Origin: Methylocapsa sp. S129 | GTDB taxonomy: Bacteria; Pseudomonadota; Alphaproteobacteria; Rhizobiales; Beijerinckiaceae | NCBI RefSeq assembly: GCF_009765995.1 | Contig: NZ_LMUI01000008.1 | Span: 224,044-283,548 of the forward strand | Length of the DNA stretch: 59,505 nt | Direction of reading: 5' to 3' | Shown here: positions 37,435-47,672 of the stretch, one piece after another | Layout of the letters: every line of letters begins with the position of its first letter | Numbering within the stretch: position 1 is the first letter of the stretch | Notes under the pieces: model-generated | Databases searched by the model: none | Told to the model about the DNA's origin: nothing | Seen by the model: only the letters and a program-made list of their open reading frames with translations | Made by a program: the position numbers and the translations under genes

Positions 37435-38205
37435 GTGAGGTTCTCTTTGACAGTCTCCAAGCAGCCAACGAGCAAACCCGACCAATATTGGGAGCGCGCT
37501 GGCGAGGTGAGCTATGCCCAGCACATGTTTTCCAGCGCGCTCGTGGAAGAGCATGTGAACCGACGGCTCTGGAATGTCGCGCTCGCTATTGCCGACGAGC
37601 TTGGCGCGCCTGCTTCCGGCCACGTTCTCGATCTGGGCTGCGGCGATGGCGCTTTCGCAATTCAGGCGCTTGCGGGGCGCTATCGGCAGATCGATGGCTA
37701 TGACAAAGCCGAGGCGGCGATCGAGCGGGCCAACAATGCGGTTTCGGGGCCGACCTTGCATTTTGCGGCGGCCGATCTGGTGAAGATGGACTATTCCACC
37801 CTCCCTCGCTACGACGCAGTGTTCATGATCGGTTTCCTCCACCATGTGAAGGCCGCGACACCCGACATCGTGAAGAAGATCGCAGGCGTCACCGACCGCG
37901 TCATCGTTTTGGAGCCGAACGGCAATCACCTGTTGCGCAAAACCCTCGAGTTGACGCCCACGTACCGCAGCGCCGGCGAGGATAGTTTCAAAACCGACGA
38001 GATGAAGCAGATTTTCGCAGCGGCCGGTTTCAAGACGGCGGTGTGGCGGCGCATGAACCTTTTCCCGAACTTCACCCCGGGGTTCCTCTATCGCCTCCTC
38101 GCCCCACTGGAGACGAAGGTCGAGTCGAATAATGTGCTCAAAGCCCTGTGTACGGTGAACATGTTCGGCTTCGATAAGGCTGCGTCGGCGCAGGCCCGCG
38201 GCTGA
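37435..38205 (+). CDS. SAM-dependent class I methyltransferase
   Basis: A 256-residue methyltransferase. SAM motif I is GHVLDLGCGDGAFAIQ, the acidic loop GYDKAEAAIERA follows, and the motif IV region is YDAVFMIGFLHHV. The C-terminal VVWRRMNLFPNF-like stretch is variable. The start is GTG 37435 (an in-frame TTG at 37447 is possible). It follows the flippase-like gene by 67 bases and its TGA overlaps the ATG of the TylF-type gene by one base, so it is in one operon with two more methyltransferase or glycosyltransferase genes. The probable substrate is a sugar or a lipid-linked glycan. Confidence 0.85.
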   Translation: MRFSLTVSKQPTSKPDQYWERAGEVSYAQHMFSSALVEEHVNRRLWNVALAIADELGAPASGHVLDLGCGDGAFAIQALAGRYRQIDGYDKAEAAIERANNAVSGPTLHFAAADLVKMDYSTLPRYDAVFMIGFLHHVKAATPDIVKKIAGVTDRVIVLEPNGNHLLRKTLELTPTYRSAGEDSFKTDEMKQIFAAAGFKTAVWRRMNLFPNFTPGFLYRLLAPLETKVESNNVLKALCTVNMFGFDKAASAQARG

Positions 38206-38924
38206 TGCTCGTCACCAATTTCAAGCTCAAGTATTTTCTCTATAAGCTGATCGGCGGCTTTTATCAGGTCGCTGATGTCGGCCGCGTCCATCCGATGCGC
38301 GAGCGCTCGCTGCGCGCGTTGCAGCGAACGGTTGATTACGTCGAAAAGGTCATGCCGGATGCGCTGGGCCTCGAAAGCCAGCGGGAGCTGATCGAATATT
38401 CGCTGCGCGCGATCGGGAAGGACGGCCATTGTCTGGAGTTCGGCGTCTTTACCGGCGGCACGATCCGGTTCATGGCCAAGCGCGTCGGCGGCCGCCTTAT
38501 TCACGGCTTCGACAGTTTTGAGGGTCTGCCGGAGGCCTGGAGCGGTTTCAGCCTTGGCGGGCGCGCCTTCGACGTCGGCGGTCGACTCCCGCGCGTTCCG
38601 GCCAACGTGCGCCTCTATCGCGGCTGGTTCGACCAAAGCCTACCGAAATGGCTCGCCGAAAATCCAGGACCGGCCGCGTTCATTCATGTCGATTGCGACT
38701 TGTACAGCTCGACGAAGACCATCTTCGCGCTGTTGGGCGATCGGATCGCGCCCGGAACGGTGATTCTGTTCGACGAATATTTCAACTATCCGAATTGGGA
38801 GCGTCACGAGTTTCTGGCGTGGCAGGAATTCGTCAAAGAGCGAGGCATCGCCTATACTTACCTGGGCTACGCGCGTCAGCAAGTCGCCGTGCGCGTGGAC
38901 GCTGTGGGGGAGACGCGCCCATGA
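38205..38924 (+). CDS. TylF/MycF-type O-methyltransferase
   Basis: A 239-residue methyltransferase of the macrocin O-methyltransferase (TylF) family, which methylates sugar hydroxyls in a metal-dependent way. Diagnostic blocks are CLEFGVFTGGTIRFMA, HGFDSFEGLPEAW, VRLYRGWFDQSLPKWL, FIHVDCDLYSSTKTIFALL (metal-binding Asp) and VILFDEYFNYPNWE. The start is ATG 38205 (TGATG overlap) and the stop overlaps the next ATG (ATGA at 38921). It lies between two further glycan-tailoring genes. In polysaccharide clusters such enzymes make O-methylated deoxyhexoses or heptoses. Confidence 0.88.
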   Translation: MLVTNFKLKYFLYKLIGGFYQVADVGRVHPMRERSLRALQRTVDYVEKVMPDALGLESQRELIEYSLRAIGKDGHCLEFGVFTGGTIRFMAKRVGGRLIHGFDSFEGLPEAWSGFSLGGRAFDVGGRLPRVPANVRLYRGWFDQSLPKWLAENPGPAAFIHVDCDLYSSTKTIFALLGDRIAPGTVILFDEYFNYPNWERHEFLAWQEFVKERGIAYTYLGYARQQVAVRVDAVGETRP

Positions 38925-39793
38925 CTGCGGGGCTCGAGCTAGCCAATGACGCGCCGACGACCGCATCGCCGCGCGTCGTCGGCGATGTCGTGATGACGCC
39001 GAGCGCGGCGAAGCTGCACGATGCGCAGGCGATCGCCAACCCCGGCCAATTGGCGGCGCTGGATCTGACAATTTTCGTGTCCTGCTACAATGAGGAAGCG
39101 TTTATCGTCGGCACGCTGGAGACGATCCGTGATTCGCTCGCGCTCGTTGGGCGATTGAGTTACGAAATCATCGTCATCGACGACCGTTCGACCGACAGCT
39201 CGGCGACGCTTGTTGAATCCTTTATTTCCGCGCATCCCGAGGAGCGCATTCTACTTCGGCGCAATCGAGTCAATCGGGGCCTTGCCCAGAACTATCTGGA
39301 TTGCGCCTTTATCGGCAAGGGGAAATATTACCGGCTGATCTGCGGTGACAACGCCGAGCCGCAGGATACGATGATCGCGGTTTTCAGCGAGGTCGGCCAA
39401 GCGGACATGCTCATTCCCTATTATGTGAGCGCCGAGGGCAAGAGCCTGTTTCGCCGCTCGTTATCGAACGCCTATTCGCTGCTGCTGAACTTCATTACGC
39501 GATACCGGCTGCATTATTACAACGGTCTGGCGGTCCACCTCCGTTACAACGTCATGCGCTGGCACCCCAACACGCGCGGCTTCGGATTCCAGGCCGATAT
39601 CATTTGCATGCTGCTGGACGAAGGCTTCACCTATAGGGAAGTGCCGGTCCGGACGATTGAACGCAAGAAGGGGGATTCCAAGGCTCTCACCTTCAAGAAC
39701 ATGCTCTCGGTGACCCATACGATCCTCGACATCGTCATCCGGCGCATCTCGAACAGGGTTTATCGGCCTGCCCCGTCTGGCGCAAACAGGTAG
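38921..39793 (+). CDS. Family 2 glycosyltransferase
   Basis: A 290-residue GT-A transferase with TIFVSCYNEEAFIVGTL, VIDDRSTDSSATL and LICGDNAEPQD (the position of the metal-binding DxD; here GDN). The first 50 residues are an extra, probably flexible N-terminus. The start is ATG 38921, chosen because it overlaps the preceding stop (ATGA); an in-frame start further upstream lies inside the methyltransferase gene. It ends in a hydrophobic helix (TILDIVIRRI) that may attach to the membrane. The sugar transferred is unknown. Confidence 0.87.
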   Translation: MTAGLELANDAPTTASPRVVGDVVMTPSAAKLHDAQAIANPGQLAALDLTIFVSCYNEEAFIVGTLETIRDSLALVGRLSYEIIVIDDRSTDSSATLVESFISAHPEERILLRRNRVNRGLAQNYLDCAFIGKGKYYRLICGDNAEPQDTMIAVFSEVGQADMLIPYYVSAEGKSLFRRSLSNAYSLLLNFITRYRLHYYNGLAVHLRYNVMRWHPNTRGFGFQADIICMLLDEGFTYREVPVRTIERKKGDSKALTFKNMLSVTHTILDIVIRRISNRVYRPAPSGANR

Positions 39794-39976
39794 GGCGGCG
39801 CGGCGTCGTCAACTATCATTTCTGATCTTGCGCGCGGGGATCCGTCGCGCAATCCGGAGCAATCGGATATGTCGGTCGAACCGGCAGATCGCTGTGTGGC
39901 GATTGCCAGCCAGAACGCTGCGCCGATCGGCCCGCTCGCAGCGTCTGTAAACGCCCAATCTCGATGAGACCCTGAC

Positions 39977-42900
39977 GTGAAAGTCCAAGAGACGCGAAGC
40001 CAGCCAATGAATGTCGATGACGCCAAGATCGATCGTGCGGCCCAAACCTCCGTGATGCGGACGGCCCGCGCAAGCCTCTCGCCTGCGATATTCTCAATCT
40101 GCTTGTTCGGCTGCGTTGTGCTTTGGTTTATCGTGGTCGATGTCTATCACCGCCACTTTTTCGAGGCCGGGGCGATCGGCGTCGTCGACAATGCCGTTCG
40201 CGTGGCATTCGTGATCATTCTTTTGTGGTTGATCTATGCGCCAGGAGCCGCCCTAGTCGCGATCGTTTCGCCGGAACGGAGCCGATCGGCGCTGCCCCTT
40301 GCCGAACGCCTCGTGTGCGGATTCGGCGCCGGGGTCGGCCTTTGGCATGCCGTCATGTTAGTCCTCGGTCTACTCGGCCTCTACTACTGGGCTTTGGTGA
40401 CGAGCTTATGCCTGGTCGTGCTGCTCGCCTCGGCGGCGCATCTCGGCACGATCCTATCCGAGGCGCGGCGTCACGCAGCGAGCAGGCTAGCGGAACTGCG
40501 CCGCGGGAGATCGATTGCACAGACAATTGGCGCGGCGCTCGTTGCGGTCGCGTTATTCTGGCTGCTGATCATGCGTGGGCTCTATCCAGGTGGCGGCGGC
40601 GACTATTACACTCACTACTTTTACTATTATCTCGCGGTGCTGAAAAACCACAGCCTGGCGCCGAATGACGTCTGGTATCACTATTACTACTCTAAGGGCG
40701 CTGGCCTCGCCTTTCTGAGCATGCTGCTGACCGATCCCGAAGGGCCCGCGTTGGCGACCTATTGTTGCGTGGCTGCAGCTGCGATGGGAATTCTGACGCT
40801 GTCGAGGCGGATGGCGCCGAAGTCGTTCTGGCCTGTCTTGGGCACGCTTCTCTACGTGTTCGTGAACGTCATGAGTGTCCATGCGAACCAGGGCGGCGAG
40901 TTCCAAAAGGACCATGAGGAGGCGACGGCGCTGATCGTTCTTGTCGGCTGGGCGCTATGCATGCAACCCATTTTGGGTCGGCGCGCATCGCTCATAATCG
41001 CCGCCTCATGCTCGGTCGCCGCCGCGATAATCACTCAAGCGATCGGCCTCGTTCTCGCCGCCTTCTTCGCCGTTCTGCTTGTCTGGTCTTTCATGCGCCG
41101 GGATTGGCGCGGCGTGGCGATGTATGGAACAGCGGCCACCGCGTCGGGCGCCGTAGCGCTTGCCATGCTTTTGATCAGCTTTCTCGTGACCGGCCTCGCC
41201 ACGGACCAGGCGCTTGAGACGATGCTGCGCTTTGCGAACTTCTCGCGCCTCGATCAATGGGGTGTGATTCCCCAATTGCCTATTGTCGCCTGGATTCGCG
41301 ACAATTATGGCGCGGTAGCTGATCCCTATGGCTGGAACACGGTCAACCAGGTCGCCGGATTCATGCGGCTGGATATCCTTGGGGTTTACGTCGCGGGCGT
41401 ATTAATCGCGTTGAGCGGCGTTGCGATCCTCGCCGCCGCGCCGTGGCGCTGGGACTTGCCCGCGCGGCGAACCCTAGTGGTCCAGGGCGCGCTCGTCGCG
41501 ATCATTTTTGCTGTGTCGATCTTTACTTTGCGCACACACGTCGCCTTCATCAACGAAACTGCGATCTTCGTCGTTCCGTCGCTCGCGATTGTCGGACTTG
41601 CCTGCTGCGTCGCGCAGCCGGGGCTGAGCCGATATCGCGCGCTCAATTGGGCGTTCCGCTTTGCGCTTGGGCTCCTGCTTGTCGGCGGCGTACTCGCCTC
41701 GTGGCGGATAAAGCATGATTGGCTGCGCCGCCTGCTGTGGAATATTGCGAGCGGCGAACGAGGCGATCTCGGTGTGATCACGGCTGCAGGCGTCTTGCTT
41801 GGGGTCGGCGGCTTCGCCACGCTCGCCGTCATCTCATCGCGGCGAGGCGCAAGGGACGGCGGAGCAACGCGGTCGCCAGCCGGTTCGGCCGCGCTACAGA
41901 CATTGAGTATCCTGGGCGCATTAACCGCTATGCTGATTGTGATTTCGGCTTTTGCCGGTCACGTTCAGAGCACTTCTTTCGAGCGGTTGAGCACCTTCTT
42001 CGTTCCCCTGCTGGTGCTGCTAGGGGTGGCTTGTTGCGGCTGGCTGCTCACTTGGCCTAACCCGCGCTGGTTCGATCGGTCTCTGCGCTTCGCCCTGCCG
42101 GTCCTGCTCTTCGGCGGCGTGCTGCTCGCATGGGAGAGCGCGGATGGTTGGGGCGGACGCGTATCATCGGCAACCGCAAACGCCGTTCGCTTTCTCGACG
42201 GCCGGTATAGTCTAGCCGACGCCTATGTCCACATGGTCGATAGTGTATTTCCCTTCGGGGCGATTAATCCCGGCGCATTGGCCGCTTCACGCCAGGTGCC
42301 CCCGGGGACGCCGATCTGGAGCACCAATGTCGATTCATATTGCATGGCGCCCGGCTGCCTCATCGAAAGCGTCGCATCCTTCACACTGTCGCCGCGGCTG
42401 GACGAAATTCTGACTGGCGCCCCCGACCTTGCCAAGACGCTGCTCACCGAAGCCGGAGTCAATTATTTCCTGTTCATGCGCGACAGTCGGATGATCGATA
42501 TTCTTGTGCATAGTCGCCTGTTTGCGCCCGGCGTCATCGACCAGTATCTCGGCGTCAAATGGACCGACGGGTCAACGTATCTGCTCACCTGGCGCGGACC
42601 AGACACGGCCGAACTCGATCCCGCGTTTCTTGACGCCTATGCAAGCCGCCTCGCCGAGCCCGAACATCCTCTCTGGTTTCGATTTGGAGGCCTCGTTCCA
42701 TATATGGCCGCCGCGACCGCCCGACTCAGGTCGAGCGTCGGGGGGATGGCCGTGAGTTTCCCGTGGCGGGAGCGCGCAGCGGGCGACGTCGATGTTCTCA
42801 GCGCAACCTATGGCGGAAACTGCCGCGAGGCCGAGAACGACGCATTTGCCGCGCACCCGTTCGGCGACGGCAATGTGACGTCGATCGTGCAGCACGCTTG

Positions 42901-43075
42901 CAGAACCGGATCGACCTGCGCCTTGGACCTTGACCCGGCCCTATGGGGGCGCTTGGCGCCACGTTGCGCGAAGACTCTGTCCGTTGATTATCGTTGCGCC
43001 CGGGAGGATTTCCGCCGGACTTTGAGGGTCGAAGCGGAAGCCGAGGGCAAGCGGATCGATTTCGGGTGTCCCTAA
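39977..43075 (+). CDS. Very large polytopic membrane protein, GT-C-like
   Basis: A 1032-residue protein with about 13-15 predicted membrane segments in the first 700 residues and a soluble C-terminus of some 250 residues that is Cys-rich (CREAEND, HACRTGSTC, RCAKTLSVDYRC) and so probably periplasmic. A loop after the fourth segment carries GGGGDYYTHYFYYYL and WYHYYYSKGAG, resembling the acidic/aromatic first loop of GT-C glycosyltransferases. I infer a polyprenyl-sugar-using glycosyltransferase, but no family is recognised. The start is GTG 39977; ATG 40007 is an alternative. A 183-base gap precedes it. Confidence 0.7.
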   Translation: MKVQETRSQPMNVDDAKIDRAAQTSVMRTARASLSPAIFSICLFGCVVLWFIVVDVYHRHFFEAGAIGVVDNAVRVAFVIILLWLIYAPGAALVAIVSPERSRSALPLAERLVCGFGAGVGLWHAVMLVLGLLGLYYWALVTSLCLVVLLASAAHLGTILSEARRHAASRLAELRRGRSIAQTIGAALVAVALFWLLIMRGLYPGGGGDYYTHYFYYYLAVLKNHSLAPNDVWYHYYYSKGAGLAFLSMLLTDPEGPALATYCCVAAAAMGILTLSRRMAPKSFWPVLGTLLYVFVNVMSVHANQGGEFQKDHEEATALIVLVGWALCMQPILGRRASLIIAASCSVAAAIITQAIGLVLAAFFAVLLVWSFMRRDWRGVAMYGTAATASGAVALAMLLISFLVTGLATDQALETMLRFANFSRLDQWGVIPQLPIVAWIRDNYGAVADPYGWNTVNQVAGFMRLDILGVYVAGVLIALSGVAILAAAPWRWDLPARRTLVVQGALVAIIFAVSIFTLRTHVAFINETAIFVVPSLAIVGLACCVAQPGLSRYRALNWAFRFALGLLLVGGVLASWRIKHDWLRRLLWNIASGERGDLGVITAAGVLLGVGGFATLAVISSRRGARDGGATRSPAGSAALQTLSILGALTAMLIVISAFAGHVQSTSFERLSTFFVPLLVLLGVACCGWLLTWPNPRWFDRSLRFALPVLLFGGVLLAWESADGWGGRVSSATANAVRFLDGRYSLADAYVHMVDSVFPFGAINPGALAASRQVPPGTPIWSTNVDSYCMAPGCLIESVASFTLSPRLDEILTGAPDLAKTLLTEAGVNYFLFMRDSRMIDILVHSRLFAPGVIDQYLGVKWTDGSTYLLTWRGPDTAELDPAFLDAYASRLAEPEHPLWFRFGGLVPYMAAATARLRSSVGGMAVSFPWRERAAGDVDVLSATYGGNCREAENDAFAAHPFGDGNVTSIVQHACRTGSTCALDLDPALWGRLAPRCAKTLSVDYRCAREDFRRTLRVEAEAEGKRIDFGCP

Positions 43076-43095
43076 GCCGTCGTGCGTAACGTATC

Positions 43096-45531
43096 TTGAA
43101 CGCCATTGTTCTGTGGGCGGTCGCAAAGTTTGGCAAATATTTGCTTTTCAAGGATGTCCGGCCGACCGACCTGCGGATAGCGCGTTTTGCACCCAGCCGA
43201 GCAAGGGATTGGCTCAACAAACATGCCGGAAAGATGGCTCTGGTGCGAGAATTCATTGCCGCGATCTCGGTTCCAAGTTATCGACCCGGGGCGCCGATGC
43301 GTCGGATACGGTCAATTGGTCTGGATTGGGTTGTGTTGATGGGCGCCGTTGATCTCCGAGATTCCCGGTCAACAATCATGTCGCGGGCGGCTGCGTGGAC
43401 CCGGACAAAGGTCGGTCTGCTGGCGAATGTTGTCACTTTTTGTCTATGCACAGGGATTGCGTTCCGACGGCATATGTGGGCCCTTTTTTTCCACTATGAC
43501 GGTGCATATGCGCTCCTCCTCGCGCAGAATCAGAACCTGCACCCGAATAGATTATTGGAATTTCCCAATGATTTTTTGCAGGGGATCGGCGGCGTCGCAT
43601 TCCTCATAAATTATCGAATGCTTCCCTTCTTCTGGCCAATCAGGTTCATTTCCGATCCACTCGGAGCAAAACTTGCTGTCTATGTAGTAATTGCAGCAGC
43701 GATTTTTATGTTTGCCTACGGGTTGACTCGTTTATTGTCGCCAAGTCGTCCGGCCGCGATCGTCGCGGGCTGGTTGTTGGGACTCATTGCGACACCCGTT
43801 AGTCCGTGGCTGCCGATTTTCTATCCGATCCTCTACTCCGCGCCTGTATTCGTCCTCGTGGTGGTCTGGCCGCTTCTCGCGTTTTGGCTGATCTGCGCCA
43901 TGGGGCGAGGGAGCATCCGTACCGACGTATTGCTGGGAGGTCTGCTTGCAGGGTGGTTGTTGTATTTGCTCGGCACGTGCCCATTCCTCGTACCAATCGT
44001 GGCCATAGGGACGCTTCCGTACCTCGCTCTGAGTTTGGCTCTCGCTCGAAGCGGCGTCGAACTACGACGCAAGGTGGCCGTGTTGACGGGAGTTCTCTCG
44101 ATATCTCTTGCCCTCCGTTGGCCATGGTACGTAATCGGCTTGTTCCGCTACACCGCGCCCTCTATGTTTCCGGACGACTTCAACATTGTATACACGAGCG
44201 CCGAGTATGTTTCGATTATGTTCCAGCGGCAGCTTTTTGGCTGGACTGGACCTTTGCTTGTTGCTGCATCCGTCGCCGGCGCTGTTCTATCCATCCGCGC
44301 CGGAGCTGGGGGGCTACGCGCGGCGGCATGGACGCTGCTGATCACTATCGGAGCGTTCTTGTGCTTGGGAGTTATTGTACCAAACGTACGATGGATATTG
44401 CCGCCGCCGATCTACGTGGAAGTTGCGCTCTGGCCGCTCTATGCGATGTTTGCCGGATTAGCGCTCGTTGGCGCCGCCCGCGCGCTTGGCGCGCAGTTCT
44501 CCCGCTTCGCGCGAGCGCCAATCTATAACATCCGGTCGGAGTGGATATTGCCGTTGCCCGCGGCACTGGCGACTTTCATAATCGCGCATCATCCGCCAAC
44601 ACGCTCTGGCTTTCCATACCCTCCGCACAGCGCTGGAATCGTTGACATACTGCGCAAGAACGTTGCGCTCGGACCGGAAGCGGAGTTTCGCGGCCGCGTC
44701 GCCACAATTCTGCCGGTAGATTCGCAGGGCGGAGACCCCTGGACCCAACAGCAAACGCAGGCCGCTGAAGTCGCCACGGCGACCGGCAACGATTACTTGT
44801 CGATCGGCCTTTGGTATTATCTCGTGCCGACTCTCTTCGAGTACAATCAATTCATTTCGCCCGGATTCCACGCACTCATTAAACGCGCGCTACAAATCCC
44901 CCCTCTGCTGCATCAGCGAAACATCACAGTGATTACGACCCCGAATTTGCGCGTCATGGAGCTACTGGGGGTGCGATACATTATCGCGCCTGCGGCGGGG
45001 AATTCATTGGGCGCGATACGACAGGTCGATTCGGTAGTCGGGAAATCTTTGCAGCTTTCTGAACTACCCCGACCCAACCTCGCCAGCTACTCTCCGACCA
45101 CCGTTGTGATACGGCACGATTTGAAATCCGCGCTGGACATTGTTGCGGACGACGACGTCGATCTTGCCGAGACGGCTGTGGTCTATGACGATGTCCCAGG
45201 CCCGCTCGTTCGGGCAAATTCAACATCGCTGTCCATGGTCGACGGCGACCTGCACTTAGCTGCGACAAGCACGGGTCGATCGCTCATCGTCGTGCCGGTC
45301 GAATATAGTCATTGCCTGGAATTGAGCCCCGCGCGAGGCGATGAGCCAGGAACAGGCGTGAGTCTAAAGCGAGTGCAAGGCGTCCTTACGGGCGTGGCGT
45401 TTGAGCATCAACTCGACGTCGTCTTGGCATTCCGGATGGGCCCATTGCACAATCCGCTGTGCCTCTTTGAGGATTATCAAGACTTCAAGATGCTGTCGCC
45501 ATCGGCGCCTTCGGCGGGATCGCGCCAATAG
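43096..45531 (+). CDS. Large polytopic membrane protein, possible GT-C glycosyltransferase
   Basis: An open frame of 811 residues with about 10-12 membrane segments and a long C-terminal soluble part. After the first membrane segment comes FHYDGAYALLLAQNQNLHPN, an acidic-aromatic loop as seen in GT-C enzymes, then LEFPNDFLQGIGG. Motifs in the tail (GNDYLSIGLWYYLVP, LGVRYIIAPAAG) resemble tails of large bacterial glycosyltransferase-like or YfhO-type proteins. Start uncertain: TTG 43096 is the longest; ATG 43378 (MSRAAAWTRTKVG), 94 residues further in, begins right before the first membrane segment and is perhaps more likely. It follows the 1032-residue protein by 20 bases and is the last gene of the plus-strand run. 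Confidence 0.65.
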   Translation: MNAIVLWAVAKFGKYLLFKDVRPTDLRIARFAPSRARDWLNKHAGKMALVREFIAAISVPSYRPGAPMRRIRSIGLDWVVLMGAVDLRDSRSTIMSRAAAWTRTKVGLLANVVTFCLCTGIAFRRHMWALFFHYDGAYALLLAQNQNLHPNRLLEFPNDFLQGIGGVAFLINYRMLPFFWPIRFISDPLGAKLAVYVVIAAAIFMFAYGLTRLLSPSRPAAIVAGWLLGLIATPVSPWLPIFYPILYSAPVFVLVVVWPLLAFWLICAMGRGSIRTDVLLGGLLAGWLLYLLGTCPFLVPIVAIGTLPYLALSLALARSGVELRRKVAVLTGVLSISLALRWPWYVIGLFRYTAPSMFPDDFNIVYTSAEYVSIMFQRQLFGWTGPLLVAASVAGAVLSIRAGAGGLRAAAWTLLITIGAFLCLGVIVPNVRWILPPPIYVEVALWPLYAMFAGLALVGAARALGAQFSRFARAPIYNIRSEWILPLPAALATFIIAHHPPTRSGFPYPPHSAGIVDILRKNVALGPEAEFRGRVATILPVDSQGGDPWTQQQTQAAEVATATGNDYLSIGLWYYLVPTLFEYNQFISPGFHALIKRALQIPPLLHQRNITVITTPNLRVMELLGVRYIIAPAAGNSLGAIRQVDSVVGKSLQLSELPRPNLASYSPTTVVIRHDLKSALDIVADDDVDLAETAVVYDDVPGPLVRANSTSLSMVDGDLHLAATSTGRSLIVVPVEYSHCLELSPARGDEPGTGVSLKRVQGVLTGVAFEHQLDVVLAFRMGPLHNPLCLFEDYQDFKMLSPSAPSAGSRQ

Positions 45532-45632
45532 CTAAACTATATGGGGGCTCGTGATGACGAAATCGTCAAGAGGCTTCGAGCGCTTCGTCACACGCAACGC
45601 TTTTGCGATCCGTGACGAAAGCCATCAATGGG

Positions 45633-47579
45633 TCATTTGCGACGCGTCGCAAGGCTCGGATTGCGGACTGTCAGAACGCCGTCATTCGTCTCAAAGCTTC
45701 CCAGCGCAGTCTCGAATCGGCTGTTGGGAGCGAAGTCGAAGACAAGCTCCCATCCGCCTTGCAGGAAAAGGCGGCGCAGTTCGGCATGCACTTCGGCGCC
45801 ATGCGTGCCAATGTGGATCCGGCGCACCTTCGTCTTCAGGAAGTCGATCGCGGGCGGGAAAACCAGAATCTCGGATTGCTGGATGTCCGACTCGATATAA
45901 TCGACGATATCGAACGGCGCGACGATGTCCCGCAGGGTGACGCAACTGACGAGCTTGATCTCGGCGGGCAGGTCATGGCCGGACACAAGATTTGTGATGA
46001 GGCCGGTGGTGTTGTGGAGAAGCAGACTCCGAAGGGCCGGCTTGCTTCGCCCCCATTGCGTAAGCTCCCGCGCATAGTTCTCGCGGGCGGCCTTCTCATT
46101 GGTGGCGAAGCTGTTCTGCGATCCGCTCCCCGGCGAGCCGATCGGGAAAAGCACCGGCTCGCTATTGCCGCCGATCGCCGAGCTCACGAGCCAATGGTCG
46201 GCAGGATTGACGCCATTGTCGCGCATATGCTGTTGCGTCCACGCGAGATTCTCGGGCACGGGTTCAACGGCGACGAGTTTGCAAGGCATGGGGTTCAGAG
46301 CGCGCAAAGCCATGCAAGCGCCGACCGCCTGGGCGCCGTAATTGGCCCCGAGCGTGATCATCACGAAGCGATCCCGGGCGTCTCTTGCGGCTTCCACCCA
46401 GTTCGCGGCTTCAAACCAAAGCTCGCCATCCTCGATTCGGGGAAGACGCGTGCGCACATCGCGTTCGATCTTGTCTTCAGGGGGGAAATTCGTCAGCGGC
46501 AAAAACTTGTGGTCGGTTTTTATCCCAAGGAAATCCGCGGAATAGCCGCCTGCCAGGCGGCCCGACCAAGGCGCGATGCCCGAAAAGACGTCGGCATATT
46601 CCACCAGCAGCGTTGGCTTTAGATCGGCGCTAGCGGTCTCTTCATGGCGAAAGCCGACAAACGTGCGATCGCTTTCGGGCCGCTTGATCACCAGACCCTG
46701 GCCGGTCGGCAGCTCCAGCACGGTATAGCCGCGCTTGGCGAAGAACGCATCTTCGGCGTCCTTCTGTCCGCGCAACACCAGCCAACCGTAGTCGTCGAGG
46801 ATCACGGCGCCCGAAGGCACGACGCGGTCGAACAGGACCCCCAGCGTCTCCACCTCGGGTATTGCCGCATTGAGATCGATGTGAAGCCAGGCAATCTTTT
46901 CCGGCGTCCGTCCCTGCAACGCCTCAGGGAGAAAGCCTTTATGGACCGAGACTTCGGGCATTGAGGCGAACCGATCGCGCACCGATTCATAAAGCCCGGG
47001 ACGCTGATAATGGACATTCGATTCAGCAATATAATTCGAACTCCGGCCGTATTCGCCATCAGCGGCGCGCGCCGGATCAATGCCGTCGAATGAATCGAAG
47101 AGATGCATGCGGCGACCGGAGCCTGCGATTCCGGCGGCCTGGTAAACCACGAACGACATATCGCCCTGGAAGACGCCACATTCCACGAAATCGCCCTCGG
47201 GGAGTTGCAAGGCCTGGCGGGCGGCCCAAACCAGCGTGTGCATACGCCATGCGATCGACTGGCGATTGTCGTATTGATCGTATTCATGCGCGCCGCGAAC
47301 GCTTTCCCAAGCCTTGGCGAAAGCGGGGTCTTCGAAGAAGCCCATCGCCTTATCGATCGTGAGCAGGCGATCGCCCCAAAAAATGCTATGATGGTCATGC
47401 GCCAGGATTTCGCGGACAAAGAAATCAGTAAACGCGGCGCGCGTCTTGGGATCGGCCAAACGCTCAAGGAAAACGCGCTTCTTCTTGTCGTCGAAGGGAA
47501 GCGCAAACGGGTTGACCGCCGTTCGATTGAAAACAGCGGTAGCGCGATTGGCGGCGCGTGCGAAGAGTGATCTCGTCAT
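45633..47579 (-). CDS. Fusion of a TylF-type methyltransferase and an FkbM-like methyltransferase
   Basis: A 648-residue protein with two methyltransferase modules. The N-terminal 300 residues are TylF-like: FVECGVFQGDMSFVVYQA, MHLFDSFDGIDPA, KIAWLHIDLNAAIPEVETL and VILDDYGWLV. The C-terminal half from about residue 325 is FkbM-like: [45 protein letters not shown], and RIHIGTHGAEVH. The latter half matches the C-terminal part of the protein at 49678-50907. The two modules may methylate two hydroxyls of the same sugar. It is the last gene of a minus-strand group of tailoring genes. Confidence 0.88.
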   Translation of the reverse strand: MTRSLFARAANRATAVFNRTAVNPFALPFDDKKKRVFLERLADPKTRAAFTDFFVREILAHDHHSIFWGDRLLTIDKAMGFFEDPAFAKAWESVRGAHEYDQYDNRQSIAWRMHTLVWAARQALQLPEGDFVECGVFQGDMSFVVYQAAGIAGSGRRMHLFDSFDGIDPARAADGEYGRSSNYIAESNVHYQRPGLYESVRDRFASMPEVSVHKGFLPEALQGRTPEKIAWLHIDLNAAIPEVETLGVLFDRVVPSGAVILDDYGWLVLRGQKDAEDAFFAKRGYTVLELPTGQGLVIKRPESDRTFVGFRHEETASADLKPTLLVEYADVFSGIAPWSGRLAGGYSADFLGIKTDHKFLPLTNFPPEDKIERDVRTRLPRIEDGELWFEAANWVEAARDARDRFVMITLGANYGAQAVGACMALRALNPMPCKLVAVEPVPENLAWTQQHMRDNGVNPADHWLVSSAIGGNSEPVLFPIGSPGSGSQNSFATNEKAARENYARELTQWGRSKPALRSLLLHNTTGLITNLVSGHDLPAEIKLVSCVTLRDIVAPFDIVDYIESDIQQSEILVFPPAIDFLKTKVRRIHIGTHGAEVHAELRRLFLQGGWELVFDFAPNSRFETALGSFETNDGVLTVRNPSLATRRK

Positions 47580-47672
47580 CGGCTATGTTCAAATCCCACG
47601 GCTAACCATCACGGCTGGATCATGCCTTCTGCACGCCATCCATCGTCGCACTGCGATTGCCGCATGCTGCAA

